DNA from: Candidatus Palauibacter australiensis
GTDB lineage: Bacteria; Gemmatimonadota; Gemmatimonadetes; Palauibacterales; Palauibacteraceae
Assembly (NCBI GenBank): GCA_026705295.1
Contig: JAPPBA010000110.1
Coordinates: 1-40,207 of the forward strand
Length of the DNA stretch: 40,207 bases
Reading direction: 5' to 3'
Shown: piece after piece, positions 9,220 through 18,663 of the stretch
Position numbering within the stretch: position 1 is the first letter of the stretch
How the letters are laid out: the number at the start of each line of letters is the position of its first letter
Notes under the pieces: generated by a model
Database searches by the model: none
What the model was told of the DNA's origin: nothing
What the model saw: only the letters and a program-made list of their open reading frames with translations
Program-made: the position numbers and the translations under genes

Positions 9220-9495
9220 TCAGGAACCCTCGACAGCCCCTCGCACGGCCTCGTCGGCAGCGTCGAACAGCATCTTGCGCCATTTCTTCCGCTGATTCCG
9301 GAGCGCCTTCACCATCTCCCACAGCGCGTCGCGGACCCGCTCCACCGCCTCCTCTTTCGCTTCATCGGACAGCGCCTTGCCGCTCGTGAACTCGTACTTC
9401 TCGATCGCGAAGTCGGCGATGTCCAGGATGTTGTCTCCGACGACCGCGTAATCAACCGCGTTCCTCATGGCGGGGGCCTCTCGTGGCTCGCTCAT
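9220..9495 (-). CDS. Small helical protein of unknown function, first gene of the PKS cluster
   Basis: A 91-residue charged protein. After a short disordered start, residues about 10-40 contain hydrophobic stretches (AVVGDNILDIADFAI) and residues 45-85 look like two amphipathic helices ending in a basic patch (LRNQRKKWRKML). The start at ATG 9495-9493 is chosen because CGAGG lies nine bases upstream. A closer ATG at 9504 would abut the same site, and a GTG at 9543 is possible. It lies 44 bases before the radical SAM gene on the same strand and is probably co-transcribed with it. I do not recognise a family. There is no signal peptide, membrane segment or metal motif. A cluster-specific accessory or partner protein is only a guess. 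Confidence 0.7.
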   Translation of the reverse strand: MSEPREAPAMRNAVDYAVVGDNILDIADFAIEKYEFTSGKALSDEAKEEAVERVRDALWEMVKALRNQRKKWRKMLFDAADEAVRGAVEGS

Positions 9496-9545
9496 CCGGT
9501 TCATCCTCGTGGAATGGGTTTCTGGGGTTGCTGATCCTGCCACAG

Positions 9546-9574
9546 AATGAATGGCCGTCGGGAAAAATAGTCAA
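9546..9574 (-). promoter_or_regulatory. Candidate promoter for the PKS cluster
   Basis: On the minus strand TTGACT (9574-9569, five of six matches to a -35 box) is followed after 17 bases by TTCATT (9551-9546, a weak -10 box). It lies in the 85-base gap after the NCS2 permease, about 50 bases before the small protein's start. This gap is the only one longer than 50 bases between 9175 and 20927, so a new transcript may start here. The -10 is poor, so this is tentative. Confidence 0.35.
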
Positions 9575-9580
9575 CCGCAT

Positions 9581-11353
9581 TCACGTCACTCCCCTCTCCC
9601 CCGCGGACCAGGCGCGGTCCACGTGCACGGTCAGGATGTCGGCGTTGTGGTACTGGTGGTGCTTGACGGAGGAGGCGTGATGCCGCAGCAGCGCCAGCGA
9701 CAGGTCCCGCTCGCTCGTCGGGTCGGGGCGGTCCCCGAGCAGGGCCATCTGGTTCTCCAGGTTGCCCTCGTGCGTCGCCGCGGTGAACTCCAGCCCGGCG
9801 CCGAAACGGAGGTTCCGGGCCACGACGCGCAGCCGGCGCTCGCCAGGGGCGGGGGCGTGTTCGTCCTCTTCCTGGCGCAGGAGGCTGAGAAGCGCCTCCT
9901 CGGCGGCCGCCCGCAGGCGGTCCGTGGCCTTGCCGCTCCACTTGTATCTGGCCGCGAAGTCCGCGAGGAACCCGTCGAGTTGCGGAAGGTTCTCCGGGCG
10001 CAGCGCCATCTCGGTCCTGTGGCGCCGGGGTCCGGTCACGTCGAGAAACAGGTTCAGAAGCAGGATGGACAGCCCGCCCACGGTGAGACCGTTCGCCAGC
10101 ATGCGGCCCATGGGCGTGGCGAGGTAGGCGGGGAAGATGGCCTGGAACTGGATCCCCGCGCCGATCCAGAACGCCAGGCCCGCGATCAGCGAATACTGCC
10201 GGTCGATCCCCTCCTGGAAGAGGATCCGCATGCCCTGGACGAAGATGAGGCCGAAGATGACGGTCATGTAGGCGCCGAGCACGGGCGCCGGGATGGACAG
10301 GATGACGGCCGTGATCTTCGGCACGAAGGCGAGCGCGATGAAGCCGACACCGATGACGACGCCGACGCTCCGGGCGGCGACGCCGATGCCGCTCGCGATC
10401 GCGATCCCGGCGAAGTAGGGCCACGGCGGCAGCACCCCCGCGAGCCCGGACAGGAGCGTGCCCGCCCCGCAGGCTGCGACGGACCCCTGGACCCGGCGGA
10501 AATCAACCGCCCTCAGCTCGCGCCGCGAGAGGCGCTGCATGCGGACGTTGTCGGTCACCTGCCGGATCACGATCACGAAGGACAGGAAGAGGAACCCGGG
10601 CAGGAGCAGCCAGAAACTTCCGTCGAAGCTCAGGTCCAGGCCGGCTGCCGGAAGAGTGGGGATCCCGACCCAGCGGGCTTCCGCCACGCGTCCGAAGTCG
10701 ACGATCCCGAACAGCGCGGCGGTCACGCAGCCCGCGCCGATCGCGATCACGGCGTTCCACGCCCGCACCCACCGTTTGCCCCGGAGCATGAGGCCGACGA
10801 CGCACAGCATGGTGACGGCGGCGACCGTGGGGGCCGCGACCGGCGGAGCGTTCTCCGGCACCCGCGTGAGCATGGCAAACGCCATGGGCATGACGGTCAC
10901 GGCCACGAGCGCCGTCAGCGTGCCCGACACGACCGGCGTGATGATGCGCCGGAGCAGCGCCAGACGGGCCGCCAGCGCGAGCTGGCACAGCCCCGCGACG
11001 ATGACGAGCACCCCGAGCAGCGCCGGTCCGCCCGCGACGAGCGCAAGCACGCCGACCCCGATCGAAGCCCCCGAAGCGCCCATGATGGTCAGCGTTCCCC
11101 CGCCGATGCCGACGAAGCGCTTCGCCTGGACGATCGTGAGGAGGCCGCCGATCACCATGCTCGCGAAGATCGCCCAATAGAGGTATTCGTCGCTCTGGTT
11201 CGCGACGCGCGCGACGATCGTCGTGACCACCACCACCGGCACGCACACGAGGATCGCTGTCTGCGCGCCGAGCACGAGGCTCATCGCACGCGGAGGACGT
11301 TCGTCGGCCGCGAACCGCAGCTTCGCGACATCCAGGGCGGGTCCGTTCGCCAT
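9581..11353 (-). CDS. NCS2-family (SLC23-like) permease with C-terminal HATPase-like domain
   Basis: A 590-residue inner-membrane protein. Residues about 1-440 contain many hydrophobic segments and the NCS2 hallmarks, including the conserved glycine/alanine-rich TIMGASGAS region and SIPAPVLGAYMTVIFG (the family's P-x-P-V-L-G motif). Residues about 441-590 form a soluble domain whose AAEEALLSLL helix and later strands suggest a degraded HATPase/anti-sigma-like fold. ATG 11353-11351 is chosen because it overlaps the cysNC stop as TGATG; the open frame extends 22 codons upstream. NCS2 proteins usually import uracil, xanthine or ascorbate. Coupling to cysD-cysNC suggests instead a sulfur oxyanion or related anion, but this is inference from context. 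The usual Gln/Asn-rich NCS2 substrate motif appears altered (LAGVLPPWPYFAG). Confidence 0.85.
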   Translation of the reverse strand: MANGPALDVAKLRFAADERPPRAMSLVLGAQTAILVCVPVVVVTTIVARVANQSDEYLYWAIFASMVIGGLLTIVQAKRFVGIGGGTLTIMGASGASIGVGVLALVAGGPALLGVLVIVAGLCQLALAARLALLRRIITPVVSGTLTALVAVTVMPMAFAMLTRVPENAPPVAAPTVAAVTMLCVVGLMLRGKRWVRAWNAVIAIGAGCVTAALFGIVDFGRVAEARWVGIPTLPAAGLDLSFDGSFWLLLPGFLFLSFVIVIRQVTDNVRMQRLSRRELRAVDFRRVQGSVAACGAGTLLSGLAGVLPPWPYFAGIAIASGIGVAARSVGVVIGVGFIALAFVPKITAVILSIPAPVLGAYMTVIFGLIFVQGMRILFQEGIDRQYSLIAGLAFWIGAGIQFQAIFPAYLATPMGRMLANGLTVGGLSILLLNLFLDVTGPRRHRTEMALRPENLPQLDGFLADFAARYKWSGKATDRLRAAAEEALLSLLRQEEDEHAPAPGERRLRVVARNLRFGAGLEFTAATHEGNLENQMALLGDRPDPTSERDLSLALLRHHASSVKHHQYHNADILTVHVDRAWSAGERGVT

Positions 11354-13233
11354 CAGCGATCCTCCGTCACGGGAGTTGGGTACTCGCCGTCGAGTCTTTC
11401 GACCAGCAGGTCCACACATTCTTCCGCGGAGAGTGTTTCCGTGTCCAGGCGCAGATCGGGTTGTTCGGGCCGTTCGTAGGGACTGTCGACTCCCGTGAAG
11501 TTCCTGATGTCTCCTCTGAGCGCCTTGGCATAAAGTCCCTTGGGGTCACGCTCCGCGCACGCCTCCAGCGACGCGTCCACGAAGACCTCGACGAAGTCGC
11601 CGGGCTCGAACAGGCTGCGGGCATAGTCGCGCTCCGACCGGAAGGGGCTGATGAAGGCGACGATGACGATCAGCCCCGCATCGACCATGAGGCGAGCGAC
11701 CTCCGCCACTCGCCGGATGTTCTCCACCCGATCCGCCTCGGTGAAGCCCAGGTCCCGGCACAGGCCGTGGCGCACGTTGTCCCCGTCCAGAAGATACGTA
11801 TGCCGGCCCTCGATGGTCAGGCGGCGGTCGAGCAGGTTGGCGATGGTGGACTTCCCCGAAGCGGACATCCCGGTCAGCCACACGCACTGGGCGCGCTGGA
11901 GCTTGAGCCGCGAGCGGACATCCTTCGAGACGTCCAGGTGCTGCCATTTCACGTTCGCCGACCGCATGAGCGGGAAGACGATCGTGCCGGCGGCGGCCGT
12001 CGCGTTCGTGGCGCGGTCGATCAGGATGAAGCCTCCCAGCTTGCGCGACTCGTCGAAGGGCGCGAAGGGCACGGGGCGGTCGGTCGCGAGGTTCACGGTA
12101 CCGAGGTCGTTCAGGCGCAGCACGGAAGCGGCCAACTCGTTGCCGTTGGACACGTCCAGCCGGTGCCGGATCCGGGTGACGGCGGCGCCCACTTCCCGCG
12201 AGTGGAGCTTCATCGTGTACCGGCGGCCGACGGCGAGGGGCTCGTCGTGCAGCCAGACGAGGCGCGCCTGGAACTGGTCCGCCACCTCGACGGGCTCATC
12301 GGCGGCCACGACGACATCGCCCCGCGTGACATCGACATGGGGAGCCAGGGTCAAGGTCACGGAGTCGCCCCGGGTGGCGCGGTCTCGGGTGCCATCCCCC
12401 ACGACGATCGACGCCACACGGCTCCCGGTTCCGGCGGGCGAGACGCGTACGGCATCGCCGACCGCCACCGAGCCCGCGGCTACGCGCCCGCAGTACCCCC
12501 GGAAGTCGGCGTCCGGCCGATTTACGTATTGGACCGGCATCCGAAAGGGCTCGCCGCCGCGCGCGCCGCCGACCTCCACGGTCTCGAGGTACGCAAGGAG
12601 TGTCGGGCCTTCGTACCACGGCGCCGACGTGCCGTTTCGGGTGAGGTTGGCGCCGGTCAGCGCCGAGACGGGAATCGCCTCGACCGCGGCAAGGTCGATC
12701 TCGTCGGCGATGGCGCGACACGACGCGCGGATCGATTCGAAGACGTCCCGGTCCCATTCGACGAGGTCCATCTTGTTCACGGCGAGCACCGCGTGGCGGA
12801 CGCCGAACATGGCCGCGATCCGCGTGTGCCGCGCCGTCTGCCGCAGAACCCCCTTGCGCGCGTCCACCAGGACGACGGCCACGTCGGCGGTCGAGGCGCC
12901 CGTCGCCATGTTGCGCGTGTACTGCTCGTGGCCGGGCGCGTCGGCCACGACGAACCGGCGACGCGGCGTCTCGAAACTCCGGTACGCGACGTCGATCGTG
13001 ATGCCCTGTTCACGCTCGTCCCGCAGTCCGTCGACGAGCAGGGCGAAATCGGTCGCCTTCCCCTGCGTGCCGTAGCGGGCCGAGTCGTGTTCGACGCGCC
13101 TCAGTTCGTCGGAAAAGACCTGCCGGCAATCGTACAGCAGCCGGCCGATGACGGTGCTCTTGCCGTCGTCGACGCTACCGCAGAGCACGAAGCGAAGGGT
13201 CGGCGGCACGGGCGGCGGCACGGGCGGCGGCAT
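11353..13233 (-). CDS. cysNC: Bifunctional sulfate adenylyltransferase subunit 1 / adenylylsulfate kinase
   Basis: A 626-residue fusion. The N-terminal GTPase half (CysN, about 1-430) shows CGSVDDGKST, DAPGHEQYTRNM and NKMD, the G1, G3 and G4 motifs that drive ATP sulfurylase. The C-terminal APS kinase (CysC, about 435-626) shows the P-loop TGMSASGKST and FISPFRSERDYAR. With CysD it converts sulfate and ATP to APS and then PAPS in the cytoplasm. The ATG at 13233-13231 overlaps the cysD stop (TGATG), and its own stop overlaps the NCS2 permease start in the same way. The fusion is common in bacteria. All expected motifs are intact, so the enzyme should be active. Confidence 0.97.
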   Translation of the reverse strand: MPPPVPPPVPPTLRFVLCGSVDDGKSTVIGRLLYDCRQVFSDELRRVEHDSARYGTQGKATDFALLVDGLRDEREQGITIDVAYRSFETPRRRFVVADAPGHEQYTRNMATGASTADVAVVLVDARKGVLRQTARHTRIAAMFGVRHAVLAVNKMDLVEWDRDVFESIRASCRAIADEIDLAAVEAIPVSALTGANLTRNGTSAPWYEGPTLLAYLETVEVGGARGGEPFRMPVQYVNRPDADFRGYCGRVAAGSVAVGDAVRVSPAGTGSRVASIVVGDGTRDRATRGDSVTLTLAPHVDVTRGDVVVAADEPVEVADQFQARLVWLHDEPLAVGRRYTMKLHSREVGAAVTRIRHRLDVSNGNELAASVLRLNDLGTVNLATDRPVPFAPFDESRKLGGFILIDRATNATAAAGTIVFPLMRSANVKWQHLDVSKDVRSRLKLQRAQCVWLTGMSASGKSTIANLLDRRLTIEGRHTYLLDGDNVRHGLCRDLGFTEADRVENIRRVAEVARLMVDAGLIVIVAFISPFRSERDYARSLFEPGDFVEVFVDASLEACAERDPKGLYAKALRGDIRNFTGVDSPYERPEQPDLRLDTETLSAEECVDLLVERLDGEYPTPVTEDR

Positions 13234-14141
13234 CAGAAGTAGCCCCGCGTCTTCTTGAGTTCCATCGAGCCGTCGCGGTCATGGTCGATGAGACGCCCCT
13301 CGCGTTCGGAGCGATCCGTCGCGAGCGTCTCCGCGATGACCGCGTCGAGCGTCTCCGCGTCGCTCTCGACGGCGGCCGTCAGCGGGTAGCAGCCCAGCGT
13401 CCGGAAGCGGATGCGCCGTTGCTGCGGCTCCTCGCCCGGGCGCAGCGGCATCCGGTCGTCGTCGACCATGATCCACCGTCCATCCCGCTCGACGACGGGA
13501 CGCTCGGCGGCGTAGTAGAGCGGAACGATCGGGATCTCCTCCGCGCGGATGTACCGCCAGACGTCCGCCTCGGTCCAGTTCGAGAGCGGGGAGACTCGCA
13601 GCGATTCGCCGGGCGCCAGGCGCGTGTTGTACAGGTTCCACGGCTCTGGACGCTGCGCCTTCGGATCCCACCGGTGCGCCGCGTCGCGCAGCGAGAACAC
13701 ACGCTCCTTGGCGCGCGACTTCTCCTCATCCCGGCGCGCGCCGACGAAGATGATGTCGTATTCGCCCTCGTCGAGCGCCTGCCGCAGCGCGACCGTCTTC
13801 ATGATGTCGGTGTAGCGATCCGACCCATGGTCGAACGGATTGACGCCCTCGCGCAGCCCGGCATCGTTCGTGTGAACGCGGAGTTCCAGGCCCGCTTCCG
13901 CCGCCGTTCGGTCCCGGAACGCGATCATCTCCCGGAACTTCCACGTCGTGTCGATATGGAGCAGCGGGAACGGCGGCGATGCCGGCCAGAAGGCCTTCCG
14001 GGCGAGGTGCAGGAGCACGGACGAATCTTTTCCGACCGAATACAGCATCACGGGCCGCGACGCCGCCGCGAGGCCCTCCCGGAGGATTTCGATGGCTTCG
14101 GACTCGAGCGACGCCAGCCAGGCGCCCGAGAGATCGTTCAG
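13233..14141 (-). CDS. cysD: Sulfate adenylyltransferase subunit 2
   Basis: The catalytic ATP-pyrophosphatase subunit of ATP sulfurylase. The PP-loop [17 protein letters not shown] and the terminal KKTRGYF are typical of CysD. The frame stays open upstream to 16226 inside the RND gene, but no ATG, GTG or TTG lies near the expected N-terminus. The best start is CTG at 14141-14139, which overlaps the RND stop as CTGA, lies nine bases after GGGAGG and yields 302 residues, the usual family length. The next in-frame ATG ([10 protein letters not shown]) would remove the N-terminal helix before the PP-loop. The enzyme acts with CysNC immediately downstream. Its coupling to an efflux operon is unusual. 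Confidence 0.95.
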   Translation of the reverse strand: MNDLSGAWLASLESEAIEILREGLAAASRPVMLYSVGKDSSVLLHLARKAFWPASPPFPLLHIDTTWKFREMIAFRDRTAAEAGLELRVHTNDAGLREGVNPFDHGSDRYTDIMKTVALRQALDEGEYDIIFVGARRDEEKSRAKERVFSLRDAAHRWDPKAQRPEPWNLYNTRLAPGESLRVSPLSNWTEADVWRYIRAEEIPIVPLYYAAERPVVERDGRWIMVDDDRMPLRPGEEPQQRRIRFRTLGCYPLTAAVESDAETLDAVIAETLATDRSEREGRLIDHDRDGSMELKKTRGYF

Positions 14142-17100
14142 CGCTCGAACCCTCCCGCGGCCAGGCCCAGTTGGGGCTTTCGCCGCCAGCGAACGAAGGC
14201 CCGCTTCGCCCGCACCGTGAACGTGTAGTTCATCATCGCCAGGGCCGGCACGGCGAGCATGATGATGAAGGTGGCGAACAGGATTCCGAACCCGAGACTC
14301 ACCGCCATGGGCGAGAGGAACTGCGCCTGCGTGCTGCGCTCGAGGATGATCGGCGACACCCCGAGGAAGGTGGTCACGGAGGTCAGCATGATGGGCCGGA
14401 AGCGGACCTTGGCTCCCTGCACGATCGCCTCCGACATGGGGAGCCCGCTTCGGTGCCGCTCGTTGATGAAATCGATCAACACCAGCGAGTCGTTCACGAC
14501 CACGCCCGACAGGCCCACGAGCCCGAACATCGAGAGCATGCCGAGGTCCAGTCCCATGATCAGGTGCCCGATCGCGGCGCCCACGAGCCCCAGCGGGATC
14601 GAAGCCATGACGACGAGCGGCTGCAGGTACGAGCGGAAGGGGATGGCGAGGAGCGCGTAGATCGCGAGCAGGGCGAGCAGGAAACCGCGGGCGATCCCCT
14701 CGAACGCCAGGGTCTGCTGGCGCTGCTCTCCGCCGAACCCGTAGCGAAGGCCCGGGTATTGGGCCTGCAGTTCCGGCAGGATCGCCGAGGTAATCTCCGT
14801 GTTGACCTCCTGTCCCGTGATCACGGCCGCGTCCACATCCGCCGTGACCGTCACGATGCGCCGTCCATCGATCCGGTTGATCGTCGATGACGCGACCCCG
14901 AACGACACGTCCGCGACCTCCGACAGCGGCGCCTCGCCGCCCGTCGGCGTACGGATCCGGTAGTCCTGCAGGTCGGCGAGCGTGTTCCGCTCCGATTCCG
15001 GGAGCCGGACGTAGACGCGCACTTCGTCGCGGCCCCGCTGCAGGCGGTAGACCTCGTTCCCGAAGAACGCCCCGCGCACCTGGCGCGCCAGGTCGTCGAG
15101 CGTGATCCCGAGTGTGCGCGCGGCGGGCTTCAGCTCCAGCTCCAGCTCGCGCTTGCCGCGGCCGCGGTCGTCGCGGACCTCCGCCACGCCCGCGATGCGA
15201 ATCAGCCGGTCCGTGAACTCGGGCACCGCCGCGTTCAGCATCGCCGTATCGGGATGGGAGAGTTCGACCTGCACCGGCGACCCCAGGTCGATGAGGATGG
15301 AACTGAACGTGAGTTCCCGCGCGCCCGCGACCGGGCCGACGCGCTCCCGCCAGGCCCGCTCCACCTCGATGGCCGGCAGATCCCGGATCTCCGGATCGGT
15401 CAGCCGCAGGCTGACCTCGGCGATGTTCGACCGGACGAAGCTCGCTTCGGCGCTCATGCCGGGGCCTCCGGCCTGCGAGGGACGCTGCCCGATGCTCGTG
15501 AACACCGCCTCGACCAGGGGCGGCTCGTCGTCCGGCAACTGCGCTTCGAGTTCCGCGATCGCCGCGTATCCCTGCCCCTCCACGTAGCTGGCCACTTCCG
15601 CGGTGCGCTCGCTGGTCGTCCCCTCGGCCATCTCGATGTAGGCCACGACCTCCTCGCCCTCGATCACGGGCAGCAGGCTGAACCGGAGATGCCGTCCCGC
15701 CACCAGCCCCCCCACGATCATCAGGGAGGAGAGGGCCCCGAGCACGGTCAGGCCCGGCCGCCGCACGGCGAAGCGCACGGAACGCTCCAGAGGACCGTCG
15801 ATGAAGCGCTGCAGGTTCGTCTGGACGAGCGTCTGCAGGCGGTAGACGGGCCCCAGCCAGCCTCCCTTCCCGCGGCTCGCGCCCGGCTCCGGGAGGTGCG
15901 AGAGGTGGTACGGGAGAATGAACAGGACCTCGACGAGCGAGAGCAGCAGCACCGAGATCACGATCGCGGGGATGACGTAGAGGAACTTCCCGAGGCTGCC
16001 GGGCACGAAGAGCAGCGGGGTGAACGCCGCCACGGTCGTGAGCACGGCGAAGATTACCGGCACCGAGACGCGTCTCGTGCCCTTGATCGCCGCCCGCAGC
16101 GCGGCCGCTCCTTTCTCCCGTTCGGCGAAGATGTTCTCTCCCACCACGATCGCGTCGTCCACCACGATCCCGATCGCGAGGATGAAGCCGAACAGCGCCA
16201 TCATGTTGATGGAGATGCCGGCCCACGCCATCACCGCGAACACGCCGGCGAAGGAGAGGAAGATCCCGACCGCGGTCCAGAACGCGAGGCGCAGGTCGAG
16301 GAAGAGGGCCAGCGCGATGAGCACCAGGATCAGACCCAGCCGACCGTTCTTGATGAGGAGGTCGATGCGGCTCTGCAGGTACGAGGCTTCGCTGCGCCAG
16401 ATGCTGTAGTCGACGCCCCGCGGGAGCGAGATCGCCAACTCCTCTTCCAGGTAGCGCTCGACCTCGTCGGAGATCTCCAGGACACGCTCGTCTCCCGTCC
16501 GCAGGACCTGGACGAAGGCCGTCGGCTGCCCGTTGTAGGCGTTGATGAGGTCTACGTGCTCGAAGCCGTCCTGGATGTCCGCGACGTCGGAGAGACGGAG
16601 CATCGACCCGTCGACGTTCGCCCGCACGACGATGTCCGCGAAGTCCGCCCGGGTGTAGTTCTGGCCCCGGATGTGGACGAGAATCTCCTCGCGGTCGGTC
16701 TCGACGCTCCCGCCCGGAAGGTCGAGGCTGCCGCGCCGCACCGCCGCGGCCACCTCGTCGAGCGTCAGACCGTGGGCGCGCAGGGCCGCCTTCGACACCT
16801 CGATCGAGATCTCGTACTGCCGGACGCCGGAAACGCGGACGAGCGAGATCGTCGGCAGCGAGGTGAGGTCATCCTTGACTCGGTTCGCGATCTCCTTGAG
16901 GGTTCGCTCGGGGACGTCGCCGAAGATTGCGATCTCCATGACGCGGCCTTGCGCGGCCAGCGCGACCACCTCCGGCTCCTCCGCATCGACGGGAAAGCTC
17001 GTGATCCGGTCGATGGCGGACTTGATCTCGTCCAGCGTCTTCGACTCATCCGTGCCCAGCGACAGTTCGGCGAGCACGATGCCGACACCCTCCGAGGCGG

Positions 17101-17350
17101 CGCTCGTCACGCGGTCGACGCCCTGGATGCCGGTGATCCGCTGCTCGACCCGCCGCACGATTGCCTGCTCGACTTCGTCGGGCGACGCTCCGGGGTACTG
17201 GACCTGTACCTGAATCGTGTCGAGGGAGATCTCGGGGAACGTCTCCTGGGGCAGACTGACGAGGCTCACGAATCCCGCCAGGATGATCAGCACCATCAGC
17301 AGGTTCGCGGCGACGCCATGCTTGGCCATCCACCCGATCGCCCGCCTCAT
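14138..17350 (-). CDS. RND-family efflux pump, inner-membrane proton antiporter
   Basis: A 1070-residue AcrB/MexB-like transporter. It has an N-terminal membrane helix ([20 protein letters not shown]), two large periplasmic loops and two blocks of membrane helices. [13 protein letters not shown] near residue 400 contains the paired aspartates of the proton relay, and [19 protein letters not shown] marks the second block. The start is ATG 17350-17348, which overlaps the membrane fusion protein stop as ATGA; an upstream extension of 15 codons is unlikely. With its MFP and OMF partners it would export lipophilic compounds across both membranes. The residue pattern fits the HAE-type (organic compound) rather than the heavy-metal branch, but the substrate is unknown. 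Confidence 0.94.
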   Translation of the reverse strand: MRRAIGWMAKHGVAANLLMVLIILAGFVSLVSLPQETFPEISLDTIQVQVQYPGASPDEVEQAIVRRVEQRITGIQGVDRVTSAASEGVGIVLAELSLGTDESKTLDEIKSAIDRITSFPVDAEEPEVVALAAQGRVMEIAIFGDVPERTLKEIANRVKDDLTSLPTISLVRVSGVRQYEISIEVSKAALRAHGLTLDEVAAAVRRGSLDLPGGSVETDREEILVHIRGQNYTRADFADIVVRANVDGSMLRLSDVADIQDGFEHVDLINAYNGQPTAFVQVLRTGDERVLEISDEVERYLEEELAISLPRGVDYSIWRSEASYLQSRIDLLIKNGRLGLILVLIALALFLDLRLAFWTAVGIFLSFAGVFAVMAWAGISINMMALFGFILAIGIVVDDAIVVGENIFAEREKGAAALRAAIKGTRRVSVPVIFAVLTTVAAFTPLLFVPGSLGKFLYVIPAIVISVLLLSLVEVLFILPYHLSHLPEPGASRGKGGWLGPVYRLQTLVQTNLQRFIDGPLERSVRFAVRRPGLTVLGALSSLMIVGGLVAGRHLRFSLLPVIEGEEVVAYIEMAEGTTSERTAEVASYVEGQGYAAIAELEAQLPDDEPPLVEAVFTSIGQRPSQAGGPGMSAEASFVRSNIAEVSLRLTDPEIRDLPAIEVERAWRERVGPVAGARELTFSSILIDLGSPVQVELSHPDTAMLNAAVPEFTDRLIRIAGVAEVRDDRGRGKRELELELKPAARTLGITLDDLARQVRGAFFGNEVYRLQRGRDEVRVYVRLPESERNTLADLQDYRIRTPTGGEAPLSEVADVSFGVASSTINRIDGRRIVTVTADVDAAVITGQEVNTEITSAILPELQAQYPGLRYGFGGEQRQQTLAFEGIARGFLLALLAIYALLAIPFRSYLQPLVVMASIPLGLVGAAIGHLIMGLDLGMLSMFGLVGLSGVVVNDSLVLIDFINERHRSGLPMSEAIVQGAKVRFRPIMLTSVTTFLGVSPIILERSTQAQFLSPMAVSLGFGILFATFIIMLAVPALAMMNYTFTVRAKRAFVRWRRKPQLGLAAGGFER

Positions 17351-18654
17351 GAGCCGTCTCCTTCCCGCTCGTCGCCGTTGGCGCCCCGCTCCCACGGCTC
17401 GGCGCTCTCCAGCAACTGAACCGGCCGCACCGTCATGCCCTCGGTGACGAAGAGGAGCATCGAAACGATGACCGGGGTGCCATCCGGGATGGGTCCGAGC
17501 ACGACGGCTTCATCGTCCACTTCCTGGATCGGCTCGACCGGCGTCATGACGAGGAGCGTGTCGTCCGCCACCGTCCAGAGGACATCGCCGTCGCGGACGG
17601 CGGCGGCCGGGACGACGGCGTACTCTTCGAAGCTCGTGCCTTCGATGTCCACCGTCGCGTAGCTGCCGATCAGAAGCGGGGGGCGGCGGGGATCGTCCTC
17701 CGGGGGCGTGAACGGTTCCGGGACGGCGACGACCACGTCAACCGTTCGGGTCTGCTCGTCGAGGGCCGCCTCCGCCCGGTCCACGTATCCCGACCACGCG
17801 TACTCGACCCCGCCGTACTCGGACACGATATCGACCGGGATGCGGGTCGCCGCGTCGCCGGCGCGCGCGTTCCACAGGCGTTCGATCAGCGCCGCCTCGT
17901 TGTCGCTCAGCGGCACGACGATCTCCACCGCGTCCGTCGCGTACAGACGGCCGACGGCCTGGCCCGCCGCGACGAACTGTCCGAGGTCGACGGTCTCCTC
18001 GCGGACGATCCCGTTGAACGGGGCCCGGATCCAGGTCCGTTCCAGCGCCAGGCGCGCGTCTTCCAGCCTGGCCCTGGCGCTCCTCAGGGCGGCGGCGGCC
18101 GCATCGAGTTGCGGCTGCCGCGTGACGAGCGCGTTGGGCGGCGCCGGGTCTAGGTTCTCGCGGGCGGCGAGCCGCCTCCATTCGTCGAGCGCCAGGCGCG
18201 CGTTCTCCTCGGCTTCCAGCAGTGCCACGTCGCGCTGGGCGACATCCGCCTCCGCGGCCTCGACGGCGTTCTCGTAGTCGGCCGGGTCGACCCGCAGGAG
18301 CGGTTCGTTCTCGACGAAGCGCCCGCCGCTCACGAGGGCGGGCGCCGTCCAGATCACGCGCCCGCCGACCTGCGACGCGATCGTGACCTCCGCGCTGGGA
18401 CGGACCGTGCCGCCGCCCCGCACCTTGATCGCGCCCTGCGTCACGCGGGCGGGCACCGTGCTGACCGTCGGGATCACACGTGGCGGCTCCACCTCCGCCG
18501 GTGCGGCACGCATGCCGAACAGCAGCGCGAAGCCGAACACACCCACGCCGATGACGATCGCCCCCTGTACCAGCCGCTTCATGAACGCGGGCGGGGCGAC
18601 GGGCGCCCCCGTGTCCCCGGCCTCGTGCGGCGTCTGCCGCGTTTCGTCTTCCAT
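17347..18654 (-). CDS. Membrane fusion protein of RND efflux system (HlyD/AcrA family)
   Basis: A 435-residue periplasmic adaptor with a short cytosolic tail, one membrane helix at about 28-48 (VIGVGVFGFALLFGM), a lipoyl/barrel-sandwich half (VTIASQVGGRVI), an alpha-hairpin with heptad-like Ala/Glu/Arg helices at about 130-215, the second lipoyl half (TWIRAPFNGIVREETVDLGQFV), and beta-barrel and membrane-proximal domains. It links the RND pump to the outer-membrane factor. It begins 9 bases after the OMF stop and overlaps the RND start by four bases. The C-terminus ends in an acidic tail ([12 protein letters not shown]). Confidence 0.92.
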   Translation of the reverse strand: MEDETRQTPHEAGDTGAPVAPPAFMKRLVQGAIVIGVGVFGFALLFGMRAAPAEVEPPRVIPTVSTVPARVTQGAIKVRGGGTVRPSAEVTIASQVGGRVIWTAPALVSGGRFVENEPLLRVDPADYENAVEAAEADVAQRDVALLEAEENARLALDEWRRLAARENLDPAPPNALVTRQPQLDAAAAALRSARARLEDARLALERTWIRAPFNGIVREETVDLGQFVAAGQAVGRLYATDAVEIVVPLSDNEAALIERLWNARAGDAATRIPVDIVSEYGGVEYAWSGYVDRAEAALDEQTRTVDVVVAVPEPFTPPEDDPRRPPLLIGSYATVDIEGTSFEEYAVVPAAAVRDGDVLWTVADDTLLVMTPVEPIQEVDDEAVVLGPIPDGTPVIVSMLLFVTEGMTVRPVQLLESAEPWERGANGDEREGDGS

Positions 18655-18663
18655 TGTTCCGCC

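Noticed and set aside
14142-16226. In-frame extension of cysD into a 997-residue protein
   Set aside because: The added part is antisense-like nonsense in another frame of the RND gene; CysD homology starts near residue 1 of the CTG-initiated form.
15254-17419. 721-codon plus-strand open frame opposite the RND pump
   Set aside because: Low-complexity Arg/Asp/His composition and no motif; the opposite strand is a complete, motif-bearing pump.
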